Translations under genes and position numbers: made by a program
Shown: in pieces, positions 39,610-51,575 of the stretch
How the letters are laid out: the number at the start of each line of letters is the position of its first letter
Numbering within the stretch: position 1 is the stretch's first letter
Assembly: GCA_905221605.1 (NCBI GenBank)
Contig: CAJNDS010002565.1
Coordinates: 70,001 to 134,000, forward strand
DNA: 64,000 bases
Direction: 5' to 3'
DNA from: Symbiodinium natans
Lineage: Eukaryota > Sar > Dinophyceae > Suessiales > Symbiodiniaceae
Notes under the pieces: model-generated
What the model was told of the DNA's origin: nothing
Database searches by the model: none
The model's input: only the letters and a program-made list of their open reading frames with translations

Positions 39610-42600
39610 TCTAGTGGCGGAACCCGTGTTTTTTTTTTTTTGTGGGCGTTTTTTTGCTGTGGGTGCTTTGTTCGGGGGCACCCCCACCCCAGGTCCTTTG
39701 TTTTGCAATTTCCTCCCCACCTCCCCACGCCCCCCTGACACCTGTGCAAGCGGTTTCAAAGCATTGAATCCTTCCCAAGCCCATCATGCGAGCATTGTGT
39801 TTGCAAACGGCGGAGGGAGAGCTGCACCCCGCCCAAACCCCCGCTCTTTTGAACCGTGCCAGCTCGCTTCTGAGCATGTGCATCCTGTCCAAGCCTATCA
39901 TGCGAGAATTGGGTTTGCAAATGGGGGTACACTATTTGGTGGACAAGCGTCGGTGCTGATTGTTAAAGGCATGTTTGTCTGAAGGATACTGTCACATCGG
40001 AGCAAAAGAAGAAGCTGGTAGGGTACCGGATGTGCATGGCACTGGGTGGTCGTCTGGAAGAGGAGATCATCAAATGTCATTACAGCTGGATCGCTGAACG
40101 AGAAATTCGGCGCAAAATGAGCACCTGCAGAAATTTTCCGACAGTTTGCAATTTGCATGCTACGTGTTGATGAATGAAAGGTGCGTCGAACGACTTCCAG
40201 CCGTGTGTGCAGGATGGAGATGGACGGAAGACTGACATGGGTTGCGCCGGCTGCTTTGATTGCTGCTTTTGGCAGGTTGTCGTTGGCATGCCGCCAGAGA
40301 TCGGCCAGCACATTCAGGAAGACCAACAATGCGGACAGCGTAGAATCTTTATCTGGTAGGTTTGAACCTGGCTATCGCGATCATCGGCTGCAGAAAAAAT
40401 GAGGCAATGCTTCGAATGTTGAGAAACAAGGCCAAAAAGGCCAGCAGAAAATGACAAGGTTCAGAATGGTTCATGAGTTGCTGGCGTTGGCGACCGACTG
40501 GTCACCCGATTGCGTAAGTATGGAGCAAAGCGTTCGATTTCGACGATGCCATCCACTGCTTCGCCTACTTGCTGCGCGAATGGGCATGGTGCTTTTCAAA
40601 AAGCCACACCCCGGAGGCAAGGGATCGACAATTTCAAGCTCTTCCTGCTTTTCAGATGCTGTCGGATCCACAGCCACAGTTGAGGGTCGAAACATATGCC
40701 TCTCACCTGTTTCCAGGGCGTGTAAAACGACTTAGCTTGATTCTTTGTGGACACCTGTGTGGACACTCCAGGTCGCCGGACTTGCTAGACTCAAAGAGAG
40801 TGGTCCTTGCTAGGCCTAAAGGGCATTGGTGACATGTTAGCATAAACAAGGCGAACGGTCATTGACAAATCCCTTCACGGGCTGCGCATAAAACTCGATA
40901 TCAGCTTCAGAAGGTTACATGTTATTGTCGGGATAAAGAGTTGTCGTTTTGCCGTTACGCAGCAATGTTCCTGCGGTCAAGTTTGGCCTGCCGAAGTTTG
41001 ACCGGCGAAGAAGGTTAGCCCCTCAAAACCGTAAGCGCCAGCGGTTGTGTCCTTGACGGGCTCGAGCTGGAAGGTCTGCCCTCGCTTTGCTTGGCTTACC
41101 CTTGCTTTGCCCACTGGCGGGGACGATGTGGCGGCTGCCACGGTGCGACGTGTGCGCATCGGCCGCGCAAGGACTGCAGGCCAGCGTCGTCAGCATGTCT
41201 GCGGATGACCGGCGTTCGTAGAATCCAGGCTTGGCTTTGCCGCATCCTTCCCTCCTGCTTGTGACTTAGTTGCAGCACTCTTTCCATATGAACCCCCGCA
41301 AGTAAACAACCCTGACGTCTGGAAGCTCGCGTGATGCCGGATCCCGAATCGACGTGGGTTGTTTTGTTTCCTTGACGGCAGCGGGGGGGGAGGGGGTCAA
41401 GCGGGCCAAGTGCATTTCCAGTCCCTGGTCTCATTCGGTTGTACCGGTATACGATGTGTATGTGTTGGGTGTTGTGAAGCCTCTTGGCCCTATCCCGACC
41501 AAAGAACCCTCCCAACCGGGTCCGGATGCTTTCATGTATCCCGGGCGAAAGACTCTTTCCTGGGGGGTGGTTGGTGGGACATGCCACGAGGCACCTGGGA
41601 GGGTTCTCTTCATGCTAGTTGATTACTACTTGACCTACCTGAAAAAGACCCTGCGTCTCGCATGCGTCCCTGTGGTGCAGTGCAGGTTCAAGCAAGGTAG
41701 TGTTAGGGGTAAGCCTCCTGCAGTGGTCCACTCGGAACAGTTGAGGCAAAGCAGCTTCACGAAATTGACTCCAAGGGCTGACCCCAAAGTTGGCTTGCTC
41801 AGCAGGTCGAGCGTGGCGAACATGCCATGCTTCGATGGGAAGACACACGACCCAGGACGACGCCGCGACCTCAGTGTGAATTCACCGCTCTTTTGAAGCG
41901 CGCACGCGCCCTGAAAACGTGCGTTTCGTGGGGACCAGGTCTGTGAGCTCCTTCACGCGCATCCAGCCTCGTCCCGGTGTTGTTTGCCTCGTGCTTTTGT
42001 GTGTCCACGAAGACATGTTCAAGTCATGTTCAAGCCTCAATCCTTTTGAACATGGCACGCGCGCCCATTAAAAATTGGGTTTCCAGAGAGAGGCGTTGGA
42101 CGGCTGCGTTTTGCCGGTTGCGGCACTTCACCACAACTATTAGGAGCAAGATACGAGCAGTAGGAGGGCCGCTTAAGCCACACAATGCGCGAGCCTTTTT
42201 GCGTTGGTTCCTCAGGAACTTGCACCAGTCACACCAGTCTCCTGCTTCAGGCACCGCGCAGTGGCCTCTAACACTTTGCGCGCGCTGCGTGGCCAATCGT
42301 GGTATTTAATGGTGTACTTGGATCGTTTCTGATGCATATGATGGCCTGTGCATGTAGGAAGACGACAAGACGGCGGGGCCATGCCGACGCCTCGGACCGC
42401 CGCAATCTCTGTGACACCCGCCGTGTTTTTTGTGATGCTGCTCACCCGGCTTAAATCTAAGTGTGGCAGCGTCGGAAGGTCGACCAAGACATTTCCAACG
42501 GTGTTTGCGTCGGTAGACGTGGCTCAAATGGCCATGGAGTTTCAGTCGTGGCCATTGCATATGGTATGTTGGCTAGTTGTACTTGTCAGTCGAACAAGCA

Positions 42601-42840
42601 GAATCTGCCCCACAGGCAGAGACATAGGAACTGTGAGCTGCGTGCGACGGAATGGGAGACACTCGCCCACGACCAACCCTGGAAACGAGAGCTCACACTG
42701 CGAGCGTCGATGCTGGCTCGGCGGAAACATTAAGGATGGGCATCTGGACTTATGGGCGTCTGGACTTTCATGCAGCCGCTTTGCGGACAATGCTTTTCAA
42801 AATGGTTGGTTACGGTTGGTTTCCAGGTTTGCTTACAAAT
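39610..42840. other. 3.2-kb island without telomere-type arrays
   Basis: No 7-mer arrays or MITEs seen. Several medium ORFs overlap on both strands: + at 41354-41896 (180 codons) and 42348-42842 (164), - at 39898-40329 (143) and 41096-41587 (163). None shows a motif I recognise and no single frame runs through, so decayed coding DNA (for example an old transposon) or unusual unique sequence are both possible. A repeated phrase CCCATCATGCGAGCATTG / CCTATCATGCGAGAATTG occurs at 39780 and 39893. Confidence 0.5.
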
Positions 42841-43560
42841 AGAGGTATAAACGTCTTCGTAGTTAAGAATCGAGAAAATAGAGCTTGTGTTGTGAGAATA
42901 TGGCAAACATGAACAACAGTACTGGTTGTCTGCGAATCACAGATAGAGATAATTCATGAGCTCTTATGAAAATATAGAGAAAGAACTTTTCATGTATTCC
43001 TCTCTCATGTCTTCCTTGTGAAATGTAGAGAAGAAGTCTCAACACATGGGCAAAATAGTAAACTATAGAAAAATAGAGGTTTTCCTTATCAGACTAAAAT
43101 ATGGCGAAAATATATTTTCATATTAAGATATAGAGGTCTTAACATTCAAAATTCAAATATAGAGAAAATAGAGGCTTCCCATTAAATAACAAGAAAAGAG
43201 AGGTTTTCATAACAAAATATGCACAAAATAAAGAGTTTTCCTGTTAAAGTATAGAGAAAAGCTAGAGGTTTTTCATGTTCAGTTTCTGAGAAAATGGAGG
43301 TTTTCCTCTTAAGATACAGAGAACATAGAATTGCAAATCACATATTGACACAGAGAATTAGTTTCTCATATATTCCTCTCTCATGTCTTGCTCATTAAAT
43401 ATAGAGGAAAAGTTTGACCATATAGACAAAAGAGAAAGAGAGGTTTTCGTCATACAATATAGAGAAAAAGAGTGTAGAGAAAATAGAGGTTTACATACAT
43501 ATTCAAGTATAGAGAAGAAAGACGTTTTCATACAGAGAAAACCAGGAAAAAAACGCCCCC
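42840..43560. repeat. A-rich degenerate repeat, TATAGAGAAAATAGAGG core
   Basis: About fourteen loosely spaced copies of (A)TATAGAGAAAATAGAGGTTTTC with variable spacers (35-60 bases). Composition is far more AT-rich than the rest of the window. Confidence 0.8.
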
Positions 43561-43969
43561 ACCACACCCGCAGCAACAAAAGAACAAAATGCGCCCCAGC
43601 ACTCGCAGCAAAAAAGAAAAACGCGCCCAGCAGCCGCAACAAAACAAAACATCCTTACCGGTTTAGTGACGAGGGTTTAGGGTTCCTGGAGGAAGGGGTT
43701 CAAGTTTTAAGGTTTATAGGGTTTAGGGCCTATAGGTGTTGGGGCTTAGCTTGCCTCCGCGGTTGACACCATCTCTTCGCTTTGCGACTCATCTTCAAGG
43801 GTTCTTAAGGGAGGGGGCTTCACGGGGGGTACCTAGGGAACCTTTGTCGGGAAGCTTGGGGAGCCTTAGGGAGTATTCGGGAACCTTGATTTACCTAACC
43901 CCCTTGAACCCCCTAAACCCTAAACCCTAAACCCTAAACCCTAAACCCTAAACCTCCCTTAAGAACCAG

Positions 43970-44030
43970 GCGAAGCTGCAGGAGCTTCGCTCCTCGTTGA
44001 CGGCCGAACTCGCCCAGCTTCCGAGGCCGG
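43970..44030 (+). CDS. second gene, helical exon
   Basis: GAACCAG| AKLQELRSSLTAELAQLPRP then |GTTCCC (or a GC donor at GCCGGG). Coiled-coil-like heptads. CCCTAAA upstream (43914-43955), TTTAGGG-type downstream. Confidence 0.6.
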
Positions 44031-44134
44031 GTTCCCCTACTGCTTGGAGGTTTAGGGTTGAGGGTTGAGGGTTGAGGGTTGAGGGTTGGTTCAGGGTTCA
44101 GGGTTCAGGGTTCAGGAGGGTTTAGGGTTTAGGG

Positions 44135-44269
44135 GTACCTATTAACCAATTGTAACCGTACTTACTTATAGCTGTACTTCGAACCATACTAGGGCACTTA
44201 AGAGGCTTGTAAGTGGGTTATACGTACAGTTATAATTGGTTAATGTACCATGAACCTCCAAGTACCCCC
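44135..44269. mobile_element. MITE-A copy
   Basis: GGTACCTATTAACCAATTGT AACCGTACTT ... GGGCACTTAAGAGGCTTGTA AGTGGGTTATACGTACAGTT ATAATTGGTTAATGTACCAT GAACCTCCAAGTA. Long terminal inverted repeat. Confidence 0.8.
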
Positions 44270-45635
44270 CTTTATACTATTCCCTCCTTGAGAGATAAGT
44301 AAGCCTACAAAAGGCTGTTTCAGGAGGGAACCTAGGGGGGGGGGTAGTAGGGAATCCCATGACCAGCTGTACTTCAGAGCGCCTGCTGGAAGGGTTCATA
44401 GGTTTAGGGTTTAGGGTTTAGGGTTTAGGGTTTATAAGGTTTAGGTCACATACCAGGGCTTAACTTCGTAGTTCCTAGGAAGGGAAGGAAAGGTACAATG
44501 GCGCGTTGAAGATACCCACCCCAGCCCTCCTACAAACAGCTTCCTTAGGAATCAAGACTTGTCCAAAGGGTTCTATGTACCTGTGTCGCTTAAAACTTGT
44601 GTCATTGGTTCCCCTACTCACCCCTCTATACTACCCCCTCTAGGTTCCGCCCAGAATGAAGGCTATTTAGGGACAACTAAGCTTAATTAAGGCTTTTCAA
44701 GGGGGCAACGGTAGTAGGGGAACCCTTGATTGTGCCCTAAAGCTACTGTACAGGAACCCCCTTAAAGCCCAAGTATATACTCCACGATCCGAGGTTCGGC
44801 CCTTGTTGAAGGGTTTAGGGCTTAGGGTTTAGGGTTCCCATATGCGCCCCTTTTGAACTAAAAAGGGTACTTTTCTTTGCTCATTCTGCATTGGTCTAGT
44901 ACTATACCCGGGTACATGCAGCCTTTGCTTTGTAGTAAGGCTTCGGGAAGGTGCCAAAAACCCGGCCCCCTCTGAAGCCATGGGAGGAGTGACCCCCAGG
45001 CAGCACCGAGGCCGGGTTAGGTTGATGTGCGGTGTTGGTCTGCGTTTCTGCGCGTGCGTCTGCAAATGCAGGCTTTTTACAAGCCCTTAGCCCTGAACCG
45101 TAAACCCTCGACCCTAAACCCTAAGCCCTACACCCTAAACCCTTTCTTTAGGTCTCAGAGCCTATACGAAGTGTAGGAAGTACGAGGTTCGGGGTGTTTT
45201 GGGGGGTGTCCGATTCTGGAGAGTAGCCTCCGGGTTGTACAGAGGGCTACCCTTGCATCTGGGGCTTCGGAGATATCATTGGTGTGATGAAGACTCTTCT
45301 TGGGGTTCTGTGCGTGTTCTGTTTGGGGCGGGCTGAGCTTCCAGGGGCTTATGGCTTAGGGCTGGAGATTCGGGATTCGTTGAGGTAGGGGCCGTGGTTT
45401 AGGGTCTAGGGTCTAGGGTTTACGGTTTAGGGTGGGACACAGACACGCAGAGAGAGCCAGACAGGCAGAAGGCCCTGATCTTGAGAACACAGCTTAGTAG
45501 CCCACTGAGTACCTTTACCCTTTTCCGCTGGTTCTGGGTTCTCTTAGTAGCCAAGCGAGAAAAGGGTACTCTTATGATAGTATGGTTCCTGGGCTACCAA
45601 TACACACGCGCACAGCCCCATCCCGCCGTTGATAT

Positions 45636-45752
45636 GGGGGTTTCCAAAATTAGGGGTCCCTTATTTGGGGCCCTTCTTCTAAGGGAATCCTGTTACTTAA
45701 CTGGGGACCTACATTGGGGGGGTCCCCGATTCTCGTAAACCCCCCCCATATT
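45636..45752. mobile_element. MITE-C, full palindrome
   Basis: GGGGGTTTCCAAAATTAGGG GTCCC ... GGGGTCCCCGATTCTCGTAA ACCCCCCCC. Confidence 0.7.
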
Positions 45753-46407
45753 CTTGAAATGCTGCACCTGCGCAGTGCGGACAGCCCCGCGTCGAGCCCA
45801 AGGACCAAAAGCCACGAGGCGTTGGGCTGCGTAAACCCTAAATCCTAAAACCCTTAGCCCCCTAAATCCTAAACCCTAAACCCAAATCCTAAGCCCTAAA
45901 ACCGCCTAAATCCTAAACCCTAAACCCTAAATCCTAAACCCTCAACTCCAGACCCTAATTCCTGAAGCGCGAGACCTGAACAGCATGAACCCCTGCCCTC
46001 AATCCCCTGAGCCCTGGACCCTTCTGTCAGCCCTATACCCTGGATCCTGAATGAAACTCCCCAAAATCCTAAGCCCTGAACCCTAAAAACACCCCTGATT
46101 CTTGGCATTAGCTTCGAGGATTCGGCGAAGGGGTTTGTTCTATGCAGGTTCGTTGGGTTGTCCATATACCTCTCATGACAGGTTAGAGCTATCGGGCTGG
46201 GTCCTGACTCTGCTTTCCAAGGTTCCTACATCGGACAGCCTGAGCCAGAGCACATCATGACTGAAAGGCATATCCCATGAAAGGTTTAGGGTTCGGGGTT
46301 TAGGGTTTAGGCCCTTGACGTCTTTTTCACTTTCGAAGTTATGTCAAAAGCCCCGACTCGAAGTATATGCAAGCCCATAGCTGATAAACAACGATTCAGG
46401 GCTTAGG

Positions 46408-46532
46408 GGCTACCTGTTCCCCCTTATACTACAGTCCTTAACTGGGATTACGTATAGTACTCCCTAGTATAGCCCCTGAGCCTAAACCCTAAACCTTAAA
46501 CCCTTTTAAGGACTGTTGATTGTGGGGAACAC
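46408..46532. mobile_element. MITE-F with short array, abutting an exon
   Basis: TGTTCCCCCTTATACTACAG TCCTTAACTGGGAT ... four CCCTAAA-type units ... TTTTAAGGACTGTTGATTGT GGGGAACA. Ends about 13 bases before the acceptor of the 46544 exon. Confidence 0.75.
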
Positions 46533-46543
46533 CCCTCAACCAG

Positions 46544-46591
46544 GTGGAGGCTGCGCAAGCCGAAGCAGCTGCGAAGAGGCACCTGGAAAAT
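46544..46591 (+). CDS. second gene, helical exon
   Basis: CAACCAG| VEAAQAEAAAKRHLEN with GC donor |GCTAGA. Ala/Glu-rich alpha-helix, in keeping with the 43970 exon. Confidence 0.6.
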
Positions 46592-47784
46592 GCTAGATGG
46601 GGGTTATACTAAGGGTACCCCCCCCCCCCCCCCATTTGGGGGTTTAGGGTTTCGGGTTTTGGGTTTAGGGTTTCCGAAAATCCAGTAGGTTATGTTGAGC
46701 CCTCAACCCTTATAAAGCCTAATCCTCTAAAACCTTCAACGCTTCCTGGTAAACTTCAAAAACCCTGAGCTCGAAGCCTACTGGAGAAATTCGTTCCTAG
46801 TTGCACTGAGTTCAGGGTTCAGAGTTTAGTGTTTGCGGTGCGGCCTTTTAATCCGCGGTTCAAGTCTTATCGAAACCTTTTACTGTATGGGTTTTGTCGT
46901 TAAGTATTTTGGGGTCGTCCTTTTTGCCTCCATGAAGATACTTCTTGTATTTTCAAAAACCCTGCAAAGCCTAAATCTCGGAAGCCCCACATCCGAAAAA
47001 TATGCGCCCTCCCGCAGCTTTAACCTCTCGTACCTTTGCCCCATGTCTCGGAAAGCCCCCAGTGGCGTTTATGGTACTGCTGCCCCAGGCTGGCGTCAGC
47101 GGGCCGTCCGATGGAGGCGGATGGATGATAACAATCGTGCCTGCTCGTAAGCATGTTTGTCGAACCTATACAGCATGCCCTAGATCCATAGCTGACGGAT
47201 TTTGGTAAATTTCGATGTGGGGGGGGGGGTGGGGGGGGGGGGGGGGCGGGGGTTGGGGCGCGGGGGGACACTGACTGAGGGTGGGACTACCCTAGACGGG
47301 CGCCCTTTCCATCGGGAAACGCATGCCTGCCCTTTACCTCAGGCTGCGCGTGACCTGATCCATATGATCCATATGACTGCGCTATATTATGCTGCGTTTC
47401 GCAACATGGAGCTACATGATTATTGCACCAGCAACATTACGATACTGTACTTTGTACTGCATTATTGTTCTATTCTATCAAATATTCAAACCAAATGTTG
47501 TTTCATATCCACCCTAAACCCCTAAACCTTAAACCCTAAACCCTCTTGTCTTCCATGACCTTATCCCACAAAGCTGAGTGAGCACACTTTACACTTTTTG
47601 GGTTAATTACTATAGTCCCCTCTAGAACTGAAAGTTTACATTTGTTGGGGGGGCTTATGAACCCTAAACCCTAAACCCTAAACCCTAAACCCTAAACCCT
47701 AAACCCTAAACCCTAAACCCTAAACCCTAAACCCTAAACCCTAAACCCTACACTCGCTTATGAACTCAGCAACTAAGTTATCAG

Positions 47785-47864
47785 GGTCACCCCTCGCGAT
47801 TGGGCTCGAGGCTTTGGAATGTCTGCGCGACGTGCCGGCACCGGCCGTGTCCGCATGCAGAGTG
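47785..47864 (+). CDS. second gene, exon
   Basis: TTATCAG| then SPLAIGLEALECLRDVPAPA V-S; donors GT (GTGTCC) or GC (GCATGC) both leave phase 0 for the next exon. CCCTAAA array 47655-47752 upstream, TTTAGGG from 47877. Confidence 0.55.
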
Positions 47865-47985
47865 GCTTGGCTCGGGTTTAGGGTTTAGGGTTTGGGGTTT
47901 AGGCTTTGGGGTTTAGGGTTTAGGTTTTAGGGTTTAGGGTTTAGGGTTTGGGTTTTTTAACCTCACCCCCGCCCCTCCTCCTCAG

Positions 47986-48025
47986 CTGGAAATCTATGAC
48001 CCCAGAATGGCCGACATGCAGACAG
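47986..48025 (+). CDS. second gene, exon
   Basis: CCTCCTCAG| LEIYDPRMADMQT |GTAGGT. Good pyrimidine tract and donor. A GC donor at GCCGAC would instead fit the phase of the next exon. Confidence 0.6.
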
Positions 48026-48370
48026 GTAGGTAGATAGTAGAGATAGATAGACAAACAGACGTAGGTACAAAACCTAAACTTTTCCATGCTCGCATATAGA
48101 CGTTTGAATGCGGGGCATGGTGTGTGCTTGTCAAATCATCTAGCGTGTGCACGTATGCAATCTCATACCTTATGCAAGCCTAGCTATAGGCCCTTGGGAC
48201 ATTTTTCCCCAAGTGGGGTTTAAGAAGATCGTATTCCTAAACCCTCACTCCTCAACCCTCAACCCTAAACCCTAAACCCTAAACCCTAAACCCTCAACCC
48301 TAAACCCTAAACCCTAAACCCTAAGACCCTAAGAGGGCTTTCAAGGGGCCATTCTCGCCTGCTCGCAAAG

Positions 48371-48467
48371 GTCGTTGCAGTCGCACTCTCCGAGTCGGGC
48401 CGAGCAGACCTCGCGCTGAGCTTGCTTGAAGCCCTATCGGCGGAGCGGGGCAAAATGAGGGCGGCCG
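48371..48467 (+). CDS. second gene, helical exon
   Basis: CGCAAAG| VVAVALSESGRADLALSLLE ALSAERGKMRAA. Donor either GC (GCCGGT, phase 0) or the telomere-type |GTTTAGGG. CCCTAAA and TTTAGGG arrays flank it in the usual orientation. Confidence 0.65.
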
Positions 48468-49153
48468 GTTTAGGGTTTAGGGTTTAGGGTTTAGGGTTTA
48501 GGGTTTAGGGTTTAGGGTTTAGGGTTTCGGGTTTAGGGTTTAGGGTTTAGGGTTTAGGGTTTAGGGTTTAGGGTTTAGGGTTTAGGGCACAGGGGGGGGG
48601 GGGGGGGGGGGGGGCGGGGAGGGGGGGGGGAGTTGAGACCCAGGTCAGGGCTTTTTGGGGTTTGGGGATTAGGGTTTTGGTTTTGGGGTTTAGGGCCGGT
48701 CACCTCTACCCAGACTAATTCTCTCGGACTAATTCTCTCGACGGGATGTTCATGGGGTCACGTTTGAGATCGGCTGGGGACCGCGTTGGTGGTCTTTAGG
48801 GCATTTCAAGTCCTGAGCCCTGCAGTGAGTGGTCCCCACTTCTATACGAAGTCTTATTTTTAGGGGGGCTCAGAACCTCTCTTAACAGTACTTGCTACCA
48901 CACAGTGTAGGACCCTTACACCTCTGGGGATGGGGGGGGGGGGGGCTAAATGCATGTGGAGCATGGAGAGCAGGCGTGTGTGGGGCAGCCATCAGCTCCC
49001 AACCAACACGCCAACACCTTCCTAAAGTGTTTATATTGTTTATATTCTAAAGCCCAACACCAGGACCCTAAACCTTTAAACCCTGAACCCTAAACCCTAA
49101 ACCCTAAACGCTAAACCCTAAACCCTTTAACCGCAAGCCCCTTGTGGCTTTAG
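48468..49153. other. intron: TTTAGGG array, G-runs, CCCTAAA array
   Basis: TTTAGGG array 48467-48590, interrupted G-run 48591-48631, direct repeat GACTAATTCTCTCG twice at 48713-48740, G-run 48933-48946, CCCTAAA units 49075-49130. No coding signal. Confidence 0.6.
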
Positions 49154-49198
49154 TCGGCTGAGGCCTTCAGACTGCGCCACGAGGAGCTCTGGCGACAG
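49154..49198 (+). CDS. second gene, helical exon
   Basis: GCTTTAG| SAEAFRLRHEELWRQ |GTGGCT. Phase 0 both ends; joins 49608 to read LWRQ-VEVLQQ. Confidence 0.65.
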
Positions 49199-49449
49199 GT
49201 GGCTGGGATTGCTTTTGGATGTAGTTTCTCACTTATGGAACCCTAAAGCTTAAACCCGAAACCCTAAACCCTAAACCCTAAACCCTAAACCCTAAACCCT
49301 AAACCCTAAACCAACCCCGTAACTCTACCCCCTAACCCTAAACCCTAAACCCGGCAGCCCAGTGTGCCCTCGTTGCCCTTTTGTTGCTGCCAGGCTCCCT
49401 TGTGAAGAGACCGACCCCAAAAAAGGGTGCCCTCATAGTGACTAGGATG

Positions 49450-49580
49450 CCCAGTAGTACCCTCATTCCCTTTTTGGGGCCTTGGGGCTCCCTTGTAAAC
49501 CCCTTTAAGACAAGAAGGGCGCCCTTTTTACCCCTAGGTTACTGGGCAACCTAGGGAGTATGTTTGCTGGGCTACCAAGT
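49450..49580. mobile_element. MITE-B
   Basis: GCCCAGTAGTACCCTCATTC CCTTTTTGGGGCC ... AAGAAGGGCGCCCTTTTTAC CCCTAGGTTACTGGGCAACC with a related flank to 49575. A second, tandem relative is at 49370-49460. Nearly identical sequence at 58848-58966. Confidence 0.75.
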
Positions 49581-49607
49581 TGCCACGAGTGCGAAAGAAC
49601 GACTGAG

Positions 49608-49648
49608 GTGGAGGTGCTGCAGCAGGCTCGTCGGACGATGCCGCTGTT
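49608..49648 (+). CDS. second gene, exon
   Basis: GACTGAG| VEVLQQARRTMPL(F), donor GT at GTGCAT (or GC at GCCGCT). The frame meets TAG shortly after, so a splice is needed. Confidence 0.55.
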
Positions 49649-50421
49649 TGTGCATTAGGGCGCTCTTAGAGGGGTTGAGGGTTTGGGTTTAGGGTTTAGG
49701 GTTTAGGGTTTAGGGTTTAGGGTTTAGGGTTTAGGGTTTAGGGTTTAGGGTTTAGGGTTTAGGGTTTAGGGTTTAGGGTTTAGGGTTTAGGGTTTAGGGT
49801 TTAGGGTTTAGGGGCCTCTTGACTCTGTATAGCAGGTTGGGGGGCTTGGGAGTTTGGATATTCGAGTTCACATTTTCCACAACTCCTGCAGGGGTCTCTC
49901 TCTCTCTCTGTGTCTCTCTGCTTTTCGGGTTTAGGGTTTAGGGTTTAGGGTTTAGGGTTTAGGGTTTAGGGGTTGAGGTTGTTTGGGTTACGCTACAGCT
50001 TGAAACATTTGCTCCCAACGACGAAAGTTCGACGCACACAACAGCTACTGCATCGTAACTGTATGGTTCATGGAAAAGGAGACATGCAAGAAATACGAGT
50101 TTGGAGAGTATGGTCTTAGGGAATTCAAGAGGTTTAGGGGTTTCGGGTTTCAGGGTTACTGCCAATCTTTCTGTCCTCAGCACAGGCCAAAGCATCATAT
50201 TGGACAGCGGAGTTGCACTTCTTCATAGACCGTCTAGCAATGCCAGCGTAGGGTGACGGGGCCTTAGGGTGGCGGAAACCCTAAACCCTAAACCCTAAAC
50301 CCTATACCCTAAACCCCAAACCCCAAACCCCAAATCCAAACCCCAGACCCTAAACCCGAAACTCCAAACCCTATCCACCCTGAGACCTGCCTAAACTCCC
50401 CAAGGCTTGCATCTCCGTCAG
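49649..50421. other. intron, no supported exon
   Basis: The longest TTTAGGG array (49680-49812), a CT run 49896-49919, a second TTTAGGG array 49926-49972, unique sequence 49975-50270 with only a short - ORF, then CCCTAAA units 50276-50390. Confidence 0.55.
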
Positions 50422-50492
50422 GAGGTCTGCCGGAACGCATCCCAGCTTTGCGCGAAGCCGGAAGAGCTGCCAGCTGAGGCTCTCGCTAGACG
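50422..50492 (+). CDS. second gene, exon
   Basis: CCGTCAG| EVCRNASQLCAKPEELPAEA LAR with |GTGGCT. Well-balanced coding composition. Confidence 0.6.
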
Positions 50493-50517
50493 GTGGCTTA
50501 GGTTAGTTCAGGGTGTA

Positions 50518-50606
50518 CTTGGAGGTTCAGGGCACTAAGAACCCAATTTTTAGTGTAGTTATAACCCCTCATAAGCCCCTTGCTAAGTTCCATGAACCCC
50601 CAAGTA
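50518..50606. mobile_element. MITE-A, short copy flanked by a 22-bp duplication
   Basis: CTTGGAGGTTCAGGGCAC ... TAACCCCTCATAAGCCCC ... CATGAACCCCCAAGTAG. GTGGCTTAGGTTAGTTCAGG G at 50493-50514 recurs as GTGGCTTAGGTTAGTTTAGG G at 50610-50631. Confidence 0.7.
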
Positions 50607-51131
50607 GGCAGTGGCTTAGGTTAGTTTAGGGAATAGGGTTTACGGTTTAGGGTTCGGGCAATGCCTGACCCTGAATCACTAAAGCCCAAGCCGACATCCC
50701 TAGTTTAATATCCCTTTCTCCTAATATAAAAACACCCTAAAAAACACACAAAAAAAAAACTCTGGCCCCAAAACCCGCCAGCAGCCGAATATCTCTACAG
50801 AATTAGGGGGCGGGGGAAGCCTGAAACCTGTTGGGCCTAAAGCGTGAAACCTGCTCTACGACTGAGCCAGCAAGCTAGAAGGACGGGTTGTTTGTTCGGA
50901 CAAACGATACGAACCCCCCCCGCCCCTGTTACTAAAAACCCTTTTGGGGATTTTGGGGGTTTTTATGCTGGGGGGGGGGGGGGGGGGAGGGGGACCCTTT
51001 CATATTGCCGGGAAGGGATGAAGCTCGATGCGCCCACGAACAAAAGCACAAACTTGATCCTACTACCCACTCGAAGTTCCAGGGCTCCAGCTAAAAGCAA
51101 CAAAGGCAAAGCAAATGGGGTTCTTTCGGTA

Positions 51132-51261
51132 TACAAGGAGGGGGCCCCCCATTTTTTTAAGTAGAGTTAGAAGGGCCCTGCATTGGGTTATAAGGATCCT
51201 AAATTACGTTATAAGTCCCTTAACTATAAATAGTATAGTAAGGGGGGCCCCTCCTTGTACA
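51132..51261. mobile_element. MITE-D
   Basis: ATACAAGGAGGGGGCCCCCC ... GGGTTATAAGGATCCTAAAT ... GTATAGTAAGGGGGGCCCCT CCTTGTA, inverted arms of about 20 bases. Confidence 0.8.
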
Positions 51262-51521
51262 CTTTGGGCAGTTACCTTGCCAGCGTTGCCGCGTCCGTGC
51301 ATGTTTTCACTTGCAGCTGGCAGCCCCTGTCACCGTGCGCCCAACACCATAAAACAAGCCCCCAGATGTGGAACTCCAGTCATTTGAGCGAACCTTTTCC
51401 CCCTACTCGACAGAACCCTACACCTAGAACCCTAAACCCTAAACCCGAAATGCCCTCTACCCAACATCAACGGCTCACCCCCTAAACCCTAAACCGACGT
51501 CCATTCCTTCCTTGTGAAGAG

Positions 51522-51575
51522 GAGTGGCTGCGGGGTTTCCAATCCTGCATCTACCCTGCATCGAGGCTGCTCAAG
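51522..51575 (+). CDS. second gene, exon
   Basis: GTGAAGAG| EWLRGFQSCIYPASRLLK |GTTGAG. Frame is open upstream too (RPFLPCEE). Confidence 0.6.

Larger units (their letters stand above)
44031..46543. other. intronic or intergenic stretch with several elements
   Basis: Contains TTGAGGG variants 44050-44085, MITE-A 44135-44269, MITE-B fragment 44820-44905, MITE-B 45496-45606, MITE-C 45636-45752, CCCTAAAT-type arrays 45830-45950 and MITE-F 46408-46532. One weak exon, ADSPASSPRTKSHEALGC after GCGCAG at 45785 with donor GTAAAC. Confidence 0.5.
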
